From: Phymatolithon calcareum
Taxonomy: Eukaryota; Rhodophyta; Florideophyceae; Hapalidiales
Reading direction: 5' to 3'
NCBI GenBank assembly: GCA_977006965.1
Contig: OZ345352.1
Location: 248,001-312,000, forward strand
Length of the DNA: 64,000 nt
This document shows positions 1-9,200 of this stretch, piece after piece; the first letter of the stretch is position 1; each line of letters opens with the position of its first letter. The position numbers were made by a program, and so were the translations under genes. Under the pieces are notes generated by a model that was given only the letters and a program-made list of their open reading frames with translations, was not told where the DNA came from and searched no databases.

Positions 1-2631
1 TATAGTGCTCCTCTTGTCAGCTATGCTGATGTTGTAGGCAATTAAAAGGCTCATGCCGTCTTCTATCTCTTCGCTTCTTTTCGACCGACTTCGAACGTTT
101 GTAATTTTAAATAAAACTCTTTATTTATTCTTTGCCCCAATTCATACTTTTCCGTACTCTGGCATATCGTCTCAGGGGGATGATCTGCTGCCGTCCTTAG
201 TTTATCCGATGTTCAACATGAGCTCCCGTACGAGAGCCGCCCGCATGCGTGCTTCATGGCCAGCTGTGCATGTCGCTTCTTCGCAGAACGAAGTCTGGCT
301 GGATTTTCGTCTCGTTTCAGGTACAGAGCTCTGTTCCTTCTTCATTCGTGTACATAGCCCTCCTAGGAAGCAGAGGTCGCCTGACTTGCCCTGTCGTCTT
401 CACCATCGCGTTCATCGCGTGAGCAACACGTTTTTCACAGTTTTGAACATTGCTAGTGGTTTTTTTCTGTTGCTTTACGCGCATACTTTGCTGCAGATTA
501 TTTCCACAAGCCGCCCAAGTAAAGGGGTCACTCTTCTAATGCCGGATATTTTCCCAGCGGAAGCGGACCCCATGTTTCCATCTAGTGCGTGGAGTCGCGG
601 ATTTGCACTGCAAATCTTGTACCTAGCCTCACCTAAGTTGGTTTGTCACCTAACGATTATCCTTTTCAGGCACGGCGCGAAATATACATCACCTACCATG
701 ATTAGAAGCTTCTAGACTTCTACATATAAGGGGAGCTCGAGCGGTCTTACGTTTTTCTCTCAACTAGCGTGATCGGTGCCTCGTAAACTGAAACACTCAA
801 CAGTATCCTTAGGAAGCCAAATTGGACGTGGCTCAGGCCATTGATGTGATACTATGCAACTAAAACGTATCGAGTCTGGTAGAGTGTGTGGTTAGAATGA
901 TTCAGTTTTTGGAGTCGCTTTGGGCGGATTTAGAGGCTTTCGACTTACCGCTGCATAATCCATACTGCGTCAGTGTCATGTTTCTGTTCCTTCTTCGACA
1001 GTCGTGTGTACCTATGTACATTGTTTCTGAGCTTGTCACAGACTTGTACATGATTCTATGCGTACACCCAGAGACCATCATTGTCCACGCAGACGGTCAG
1101 CATACTCCATCAGGCATATGTTTTACAGTAGAGGCAGAAAGATGAACAATGAGCAAACAAGTACTAGATAATCTTAATTAAATATTTCTAGAGAAGTTAC
1201 CATGTGTCACAACTTGAGGAACGACGACACATTTCTAGCCATACTAGATAATCATGAGCTCAGTATGGCCCAAGAAGTAAAGCAGTCGTCGTTTCCGTCG
1301 AACTGATCACGCAAGCTCTGCTCAGAATACGTTAAAACTCTCCTGTCACCTTTTGTGGAATCTTTACCGCCGTCGTCTTCGAGTGGTGCGCTTGGAGGCC
1401 AATCACGAGCCTGGTGAGAAAGAGTTAAATGAGCGCGTATACAGTTGGACGACAGAGGAGGAGAAAAAAAGCCGGTCTCAGCCCTTATCCGGACCTCACT
1501 GCTAGAGGAGAGCGTGTTCGATCGGCATATGTACTAAGATTGTTTGAAAGCTCCCAAAACCTCGCCCCGGAGTATCAGGACCACTTTTAAAACATTTCAA
1601 ATTTGAGTACTTTTGCGTATTCTGATCCATCTGCACTTGCTTTTGTGAGCCGCCTGCACTAATATTCACTCTCAGGTGTCCTCTCCGGCGATAGGACGGC
1701 TGAGGAACCAGAAGAAGAGCTTATATACATGGATAATGCTCAGAATGATTGATTTCATTCAGCGTGGTAGATAGTCGAGTTGCACGGATTGATTTCATTC
1801 CGAATTTCACTCAGCAGCATCGGTTCGAGGTTGCTCAGAACTTGCAATCCAACAGCGATCGGTTTTTTTCCATCCCGGGGCAAAAGTCCCGAGCGTGGTC
1901 GCTGGTTGTTATAGGAAAGAGCGAAGGAGGAAAACATATATGGAATAAGGAAGAAATGTGTATTGATAAAAGGGACATAAAGCTGATTTGCGGCAAGAAG
2001 ATGTTCAAATGCTCTGCAGGTATGTCATCTAGCACAACGAGTGTCAAAAACCGCTTTTAATGCTTTAACGGACATCACTACAATTCTCTTTGCGTAATGG
2101 ACAGCATGGCACCGGGTAACGTCAACGTAAGCCATTGGAGTTCCGTATCAAATACCTAGACTCCAAGATGAAAAAAGACTTTCCAAGGTTGTCGCCGAGA
2201 AAGCAAACGCAAGAGAAGAGATAGAGCCGGTGACATTGGGACGTATCTGGCAGTCAACCACAGACGCTGGTCTCCGACAAAGATTCGACTTACAACGAAC
2301 CTGGCAGCAGCAGGAGCGCAGCCGGGCGAGGAAGATAACGTTTTCTCTAACAGACCTACCTTTTCATCCACTGATGCTCAAAAGTAGACACATAGCTCTT
2401 TGCGCAAGAAAGTCTCTTAGTCATTATCAAAGCACCCATCGAAACTATTTGAACTAGCGGGTAGTCAGGTTTTGTGGATGATTCGAGTGCTCATTCGAAT
2501 TCTGCATCGTCCTGCATAGACGTCTGCAGAACAAGAATATTCTTACTCTACGAATACAATACTTTGTTATTAGAACAAGGACAATCTACAAAATAAAAGC
2601 AGTTAAATACACGAACTAGAAAGCGGTACAA

Positions 2632-2722
2632 GACCGGTTGGAGAAAACATCAACAGATTGCGAGAAAAATTTGACAAAACCGGTTGGAGAAAAAACCAAC
2701 AGATTGCGAAAAAAATTAACAT
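2632..2722 (+). repeat. 41-bp tandem duplication at helicase N-terminus
   Basis: A roughly 41-bp sequence starting ACCGGTTGGAGAAAA and ending in an A-rich run occurs twice in tandem in front of the helicase core. All five module A copies have it. The A-run of the second repeat varies from about 7 to 9 bases between copies, which changes the reading frame into the helicase. Only A4 (43318-42971) stays open across both repeats. Confidence 0.75.
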
Positions 2723-4602
2723 GCTTCAAGAGCTTAGGCGATCCACACAGAAGGACAATGCAAGTTTCAAAAGTGCTGATCAAAGGCGGGCGATGGAGGT
2801 CGTGTGGCAAGGAGAAAGAGACGTTGCTGTTATTCTGACTACGGGAGGTGGAAAGACGGCCGTCGTACAAGCCCCGACGTACGATGAGCACAAGATAACC
2901 ATCTGGGTATCCCCGCTCCGGGCGTTGATTGACGAAGCAATGGCGAGTTTTCGAAGAGCCGGGCTGAAGGCGCTGCTCCTGTAGGAGGTCGATGTCAATG
3001 CGCTACAGGGATTGAAGGCAATTCTCGTTCGGCCAGAAGATCTGCACCAGGAAACGTACTCGTCGGTCCTGCGAAGCTTGGAGATGCGAGATAAAGTGCA
3101 GCGTATAGTGGTGGATGAGGCGCACCTGGTGACGATGGCAGATAGCTATCGTCCGTGCATGTCAGCTTTGCGCCATATTCGGAGTCGTGAAGGGGAGTTC
3201 GCGATTGTGTTCTTGACGGCGACGGCAGCGAATGCGATGGTGCGGAATATCGCGATGGCGACAGGATGCAATGGGGAGGATATGGTGGTGGTACGAGGCG
3301 AAGTGGGAAAAAGAAACTTCGTGAAGATTCTGGAGGACGGTCGGCGACAGCTGCTGCTAATGCTGTGTATCACTTTGTTACTATTCATGGAAAAGCTTAC
3401 AGTGCGGGAGCGTTTGGGAATACTTCAAATGTAGTGGTTGCATGTCTTACAAGGAATGACGTCTTCGAAATTTTTGCGCGTGTGAAGAAGGAGTTTGATA
3501 AGCTGAAAACCGGATTTCAGACTGTCGTGAAATTGTACCATTCTAAGCTGGATGACGACGAGAAAAAGGCCAGCGACGCAGCTTGGCGGTCGCACAAGGA
3601 GGGGCTGTTTGTGATGGTCTGCACGGAAGGGTATATGACAGGGGTGGATGCGCCGGATGTCCGAATGGTTGTGTTCGCTGGAGGAGCTCGAAGCATGATC
3701 GAGTACTGGCAAGGAGCTTGTCGAGCAGGAAGAGAAGATAGAGATGCGGACGTGGTTGTGTTTTATCACGAGTCGAACGTTATTCGAGGAAATGCTTGAC
3801 AGGTGAACAAGGACGAAAATGAATTGTCCGTTTGAAACGCTGGAGGAAAGTGGACTAACACGAAGACGCATGTCTGTTTCCGAGAGTTCGGGAATAGGAC
3901 ACGCGAAAAATGCGCTTCGGTTGAAGCGGGCGCTAGTCAATGGAGGTCGTGGAATTAACGAATGCGATATTTGGAAGCGGTTTCGTTAGGCTGGCAGAAC
4001 CGCCGCGGAGAAGATGAATGAGACGTGGTCGAAAGTCAGTGGCTTGAAGCTAGTCTCGTCGAAAGGGAGCTCGCTCCAAGGAGTCCAGCCCCAGAGCACC
4101 CTTGCAGCTGAGTGCTTCTGGTCTTTCTCTCTCAGCCGAACTAAGGAAAGTGGTGGACGGAGAAGTGCGGATGCTTCAACAGGAAGGTCAAGAGCTCGTG
4201 GGTGTCTGCACATTGTGCAAATGTGACGATATTGTCTCTGGGCGTGTGCTAGAAATCCGTGAAAAGTACTTGCATGACGTCAATGCGTGCCTTCGAGAAG
4301 GCCACAAGAAGTATGAATGTCTGCAAAGATGCTTCCGTTGTTACCAGTTCGACCACAACAGTTCCGATTGTCTTGCACTGCTTGTTGTTGGGTGTGCTGG
4401 GTGTCGAATGACAACGTACGGAGGCGTGAACGCCCATGCGCAAGGTTCCGTCGGCAGGACTTGTCCGCTGGGGGGCTGCTTGAAAATGGTCCTGGGGTCG
4501 TGGGGAAAGTTTCGCTTGAGAGAAAAAGTAGAGATGGCAAGAGCAGTTTGTGAAGGGGGATTTGAACTTAGATGTGAGAAAAGAGGAAGCGCTAGATGTT
4601 AG
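2636..4602 (+). pseudogene. RecQ-like (TLH-type) superfamily 2 DNA helicase, copy H1, broken
   Basis: ATP-dependent RecQ-family helicase remnant. Motifs in order: Walker A TTGGGKT (about 2850), motif Ia WVSPLRALIDE (about 2910), the DEAH box VVDEAHLV followed by the RecQ-type DSYRP (about 3110-3150), LTATA motif III (about 3215), motif V with TGVDAPDVR (about 3640) and motif VI QGACRAGRE (about 3708). A Cys-rich tail follows at 4102-4602 (CTLC, then CFRC-x4-H-x4-C, then GCAGC). This order matches subtelomeric RecQ helicases of fungi. Breaks: TAG at 2982-2984 (shared by all copies), loss of one A near 3360, TGA at 3797, and a 211-bp deletion after it with GGTGA at both ends of the lost segment. 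Degenerate, so not expected to make helicase. Confidence 0.8.
4102..4602 (+). pseudogene. Cys-rich C-terminal tail of helicase H1
   Basis: This is the best-preserved open segment of the helicase tail, about 166 codons. It carries CTLCKC, then H-x3-C-LREGHKKYEC, CFRCYQFDHNSSDC, GCAGC and CPLGGC, which together suggest several zinc-binding sites. The RecQ-family subtelomeric helicases of fungi end in a similar Cys-rich region. A pyrimidine-rich stretch ending in CTCAG at 4131-4135 lies inside its 5' end and looks like a 3' splice site. The segment may therefore be an exon rather than a separate gene. The TAG at 4600-4602 ends it. Confidence 0.6.
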
Positions 4603-4988
4603 GTTTTGTCGATGGCTGTGTGAAAAACGGTGTGGCAGATGTCCCGGCCTTGGTCGTGCATTCCGATGGGTTAGTTCCAAGGAGAGGAGTATGAATGGGG
4701 TAAGAACGGAACGCATATGAATAAAGAGGTAAAGGAAAAGAGCCGAAATATTCTAGCTGTGCACATGGACTTGCGGAACGTGAAACCACCAAGCTTGCTT
4801 TGGGTGGAATCGCATCTTCGAGCGGTAGGCAGAGAAAAAGGAGTGCTCTCCTAATAACATAGAAGAAATCGCTACTTGCCGTAATCAAAGTAGAAGATAA
4901 GTATAAAAACCTGCCTTGAAAGCCCCAAATGGGAGTTGATGAATTGAATGTCAGAAGTTGCCTTGATGCTCATCCCTAGTCTCCTACT

Positions 4989-5706
4989 TTCTTTCGGAGC
5001 CGCTCCCGGCGTTTGGCACTACTGTGCATCATGACAATCAAAACCATATGTTTGTCCCTTAAATGGACATAAAGTTTATGTTTCTCGTCCATCCAGGGAG
5101 AATCTTAACTGTCCACCAAATGGACAACGTCGTGGGGACTTCCCGAGCCTGATGGTCGAGCCGGCCAAGGAAGCCGGAAAGAAGGCAGTAGTGGCACCTG
5201 TTAAATGGGCGGCGGCGGGCATCGTCGGGCATCGGCACCGGCAGGCTGTAATGGCAAAGTAGATCTTCCTTTTGCTGTTATTGTAACCTTGGTTACAATC
5301 AAATCCATGGTGCCGTCTGCGTGGTCCACATTTGGCTGGCGGTAACCGCAGGCGGTAGTGGCAATTGACTAGACCGCGCCGACAAGCATCGGCGACAGCA
5401 GCCAGCACAAAAATGGATACGAATGCGGTAGCGGGCGTCAGCGAGGACAGATGGAAAAGGTGGCGGTAGCGGTGGCACTGAGAGTCGTTGTATTAATTCA
5501 TACGTGTCAGACGAAGCAAGTCGACCACCGAAGCTGGACCGGCCCCCTGGCCGGCTGGACAATCAGGCTCGGGGTCTCCCCACGGCGCTGCCCATTTGGT
5601 GGACAGTTAAGATTTACTAATTTATGTCCATTTAATGGACAAATATATGGTCTCGATTGTCATGATGCACAGTGGTGCCGAATGCGGGGATCAGAGTCCG
5701 AAAGAT
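4989..5706. mobile_element. Palindromic non-autonomous TIR element (MITE-1)
   Basis: The two ends are imperfect inverted repeats of about 180 bp. Reading inward from each end gives CTTTCGGA, a CCCGGCGTT or CCCCGCATT box, GGCAC(T/C)ACTGTGCATCATGACAATC, TTTGTCC(A/C)TTAAATGGACATAAA, then CTTAACTGTCCACCAAATGG and CCCGAGCCTGA. The core contains ATTGTAACC-TT-GGTTACAAT and runs of GCxACC triplets. There is no coding capacity. A second full copy lies at about 40040-40755 (opposite orientation), a truncated one at 60008-60497, and an end fragment at 31063-31140. Target duplication was not resolved. Confidence 0.75.
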
Positions 5707-5957
5707 CACATTCCGGAGCGGAGGTCGTCCACACGAAATAATAAGTCTTCCGAAAAGCAGAGATAGGATCCTATGTGCGAGATGGTTTTTTGGACACTTC
5801 CCGCGCAACCCAGTCAAAGTGAAGGAGGAGATGGGTGAGCTTGGAATATGGCCGATAGCCGCGCTAAATTCGACTCTACGCAAACAGAGATGGAGCAAGG
5901 AAGAAACACAAGACGTGGAACGAGCAATTGAAGCAATTCTATTGAACACGGATTGAG
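5640..5957 (+). repeat. Module C copy 1, left part (LINE 3' end), interrupted by copia
   Basis: Module C begins here and continues at 11163 after the retrotransposon. Bases 5672-5956 keep an open frame for a LINE ORF2 C-terminal domain with ARWFFGHFP and WSKEETQDVERAIEAIL. The same segment lies at 31121-31402 and, inverted, at 59774-60043. The frame ends at the copia insertion site, where TGA would follow in the empty allele. Confidence 0.7.
5672..5956 (+). pseudogene. LINE ORF2 C-terminal fragment (family E)
   Basis: About 94 codons with the pattern R-x-R-x(3)-ARWFFGHFP followed by W-x-KEE and AIEAIL. The same layout ends the 484-codon reverse transcriptase ORF at 54756-56210 (KWAFGMFP then EESAFTRRALDEIL), so I read this as the C-terminus of a related non-LTR retrotransposon. 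The reverse transcriptase part is missing (5' truncation is usual for LINEs). A 3'-UTR-like block follows after the copia insertion at 11211-11262. Confidence 0.6.
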
Positions 5958-6067
5958 TGTTATGATTCACATCATACCCTAAATGCAACCGCTGGAACGA
6001 CGGTGCCAGCAGATACATAATCGTAGCTTGCAGTAACAGTAATGAGGTAAGAGACCTAGTGATCACA
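5958..6067 (+). repeat. 5' LTR of copia element (110 bp, short form)
   Basis: TGTTATGATT...GTGATCACA, followed directly by GGTTATGGGACCC, which is the expected primer-binding position. I could not assign the primer tRNA. Compared with the 3' LTR it lacks 49 bp lying between two copies of a 17-bp direct repeat, TGTTATGATTCACATCA. Confidence 0.85.
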
Positions 6068-6227
6068 GGTTATGGGACCCATTTACGCTACCTGCGCACG
6101 AACTCTTCATTAGCTTCCACCTTTCCCCCAACGCATCCCTCGCACAACCAAAACATCCAAACAGCACACACACATCGCACTCTAGCCCCTGAGCAGACCC
6201 TGCCCAAACGACCAAGCCCCCAGCACG

Positions 6228-9200
6228 ATGCAAACCAACCAACTCATCCCCATCCCCAAACTCCTCAAAGACAACTATAACCTATGGTTTGACGCCGTCC
6301 ACATAGCGGCAACGGCCAACGGCGTTCAAGAACACATTATTTCTGACCCTGCATATCCGGACGCCACCGATACAACCGCCACGCAAGACGTTTCATCCAA
6401 AAGAGCCATTGCGCAATGTATCATCATGGGAAGCATCCCAACGAATCTACTTCCCGAGCTCGGCCATGACATATACTCCAAAACCCCGTATGCGATTTGT
6501 CTGCACGTCAAAAACACATTCGATGGATCCAGTCCTGTCGATCACGCACTTCTAGCCGAATCTGCGCGTTCCATCACTCTCGCCGACGACGTGACTATTG
6601 AAGACTATGTGAATAAGCATACAGAGATGCGCACGCGAATGGTCGCCGCTGCATATCCAAACATCGATGATGAAGTCACCACGGTCATGTTCATGATAGA
6701 GGGTCTACGTGGGAACCCCCTGTACACAAATGTCGGTGAACAAATGATAACCAATCCCCCAGGCACCGTGCGCGACTTTTCAAGGACACTTCTGCGCCTC
6801 AAGAATTTCCGCCGTCTGTCAAGCCCACGCGCGCCCCCCATTCCGCCTGTCTTCCAAGCTCCACCACAACAACAGTTTCAAAATTCCTACCCAATTGCGG
6901 CTCGCAGGTCGGCATTAATGGACTACAATCAGTGGCAGCGCCCCCATCCTCGTCGAGATCCGTTTCCTCCTCGGCAACAGCCCTATCAACCGCGCCAGAT
7001 GCTATCGAAGAACGTTCCCCGTCCACCGAATTACCCACCTCAGGCGCCTTGGTGTCACTTCCATGCTACATGGCGCCACGATGCATCAGAGTGCCGGCAA
7101 CTGCGCAGATCAGGACCACTCCCAAACGCAATGGTCGCCGGTGCCACTCATGCTAGCCCAATGTCTAACTTTTATGATCAATTTCAAACTGCCGGCCAGC
7201 AATACACTCCTCATGACTTTAATGCATTCTCAACTTACGGCCCTACAGCCCAACAGATACCAGCCTCCGGATTATACGCCAACGTCGCTGAAGGAATGCC
7301 GTTTCTGCCTCCCACGTTATCATCGGACGATCATGCGGCTTCTGGGCATGCAATTGCAGCTACAAACCCGCAAGTCATTCGAACAAGTGCGAATGTAGAT
7401 TCTAATGCAAACGAAAACGATGTAAACGACAGTTCTCATTATCCTCGATCCCTCCACGAGACATGGTACCTCGATTCAGGGTGCTACCCCTCTCATCTAT
7501 CTGCCCCAGGAATCTCCCACAAGAACATCATCCCGCATGATTACACCATCACCGCCAACGGTAGCCTCTCACCTATACAGTACATTGGACCCCACACTCT
7601 ACAAAATCAACGCACGAGCCTCACCGTGCCCCAGCTGGCGCTGGCCCCATCATTCCCCAAAAACTTGCTCTCCATAAGCCAGCTTTGCGCCAACCACGAC
7701 GTACTATTTCAGAAAAGAGCCGCGTACATCATCAGACCCACAAAACCCCCACATCCCAGCCAGATCATAGGCATTGCACCAATGACCGACGGACTTTACT
7801 CCCTCAGACTGAATACCAATCGAGCCCTGCCCACGTGCAACATATCAACTCTATTTGGACGAACTCGCAAGCCAATACCATCACACCTCCGCCAACGTCC
7901 AGTCCCTCCCGGCCTATGTGTGCAGAAACCACTTGTATCTACAGCTGTATCACCAGCTCCCCCACAAGCACCACTATCCCTCCGTTTCACGAGTTCCAAT
8001 GATGACAATCCAGCTCCGCATCGTCAACAAAACTCCTCCTCTCTTTCTCCGAATGTGTCTAGCCACACACATACACACGAACAAGTGCCTCCACTGCCCG
8101 CAGATAGCGAATCTATGCGTTGGCACTTAATCATGGCTCATGTACAACCATCAACATTACGTAGTATGGCCTCCCGAAATCTCGTCATCGGAATGCCCCC
8201 TTCCCTCCCTCCACTCTCGGCACCCCTGACTTGCAGTGCCTGCTTTGTGGGCAAACACAGCAAAGCAGCTCACCCTCCACGACCATACCCAATCCTCCAA
8301 CCAGGGACATACATCTCTTCCGACACATGTGGCCCCGTCACACCGCTCTCCTTGAACGGATTTCAGCACTTTCTAACATTCATTGACCGTGCGTCAAAGT
8401 TTTGCATTGTCAAACTGATAAAGAGTCGTGCCGAATTGGCAACTCTCATCCCGGCCACACTGAACGAAATAATGAACCACCATAACAGACCAATCCAAGT
8501 ACTACTGACTGACAACGCGAAAGAATACAGCTCCAAGGCTCTCACACTCTACTACGGTCAAGCTGGTATTAGATACTGCAAAACTGTCCCCCATACACCA
8601 CAAGAGAATTCCGCTGCAGAGCGCCTCAATCGAACTCTCTTTGAGCGTGCTCGTGCATCACTTCACGCAGCGCGCCTCCCAAATCCATTCTGGGGCGCCG
8701 CGATCTTGGACGCCGCGGACAAGTACAACAAAACCCTCCATATGACGACAATGAAAGTCCCTCACACTGCTTGGTTTGGAACCAAACCAGATGTATCCAA
8801 ACTACTTCCTTTCGGAACTAAGGGGTACGTCGCTCATGTCACATCCAACAAGAAGCGAAAACTGGAATCGCGATCCCATCCTTGCCGATACCTTCAGATG
8901 ACGGACGATAACCACTACTTGGTGTACAACATAACTCTAGAGCGCATCGTCAAGTGCCGTACTGCAAATTTTTCACAGTACCATCATGATTGTGACCCAA
9001 CACGCGTCCTTCCCATCACGGCACATTCACTTCTCGTGACAGCCCCCGCTCAAGCTAAGGGTCACACTACCTCGCTCCTTCCCAGAACTCAAGCCGTGGG
9101 ATCTGAGTTATCAATCCCTGCATGCATTTCCACGCAGGATAAACCAAGTAGCCGGCTACCGAACTCCACCCTGCACGTTTCTCACACTACGCTGGAACAG

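Larger units (their letters stand above)
1..4990 (+). repeat. Module A copy 1 (helicase unit), 5' part cut by window start
   Basis: This is a segmental repeat unit that carries the RecQ-like helicase pseudogene in its right half. Base 1 corresponds to about 25541 in copy A3, and to the complement of about 15634 in A2 and about 45955 in A4, so the satellite array and first spacer lie outside the window. The left 2.6 kb has no recognisable gene; ORFs such as the one at 53-715 change frame or length between copies. A LINE-like 3'-end motif lies antisense at about 1190-1240. The unit runs without interruption into the palindromic element at 4989-5706. Confidence 0.85.

Noticed and set aside
53-715. 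220-codon ORF as a real gene
   Set aside because: It is open in A1 and A4 but frame-broken in A2 and A3 (one T fewer in the CTAGTTGTTTTTTC run splits it into two overlapping ORFs). No motif was recognised.
2982-2984. TAG (or TAA) reassigned to Gln in this genome, because several decayed ORFs have TAG at plausible Gln positions
   Set aside because: The intact 1588-codon copia ORF and the 513-codon LINE ORF contain no internal TAG or TAA, and both end in TGA. CAG to TAG and CAA to TAA are simply common mutations in dead genes.
2985-3011. Intron removing the shared helicase TAG
   Set aside because: The only GT...AG pair around it (GTAGGAG...CTACAG) would be 28 nt and leaves a stop after splicing.
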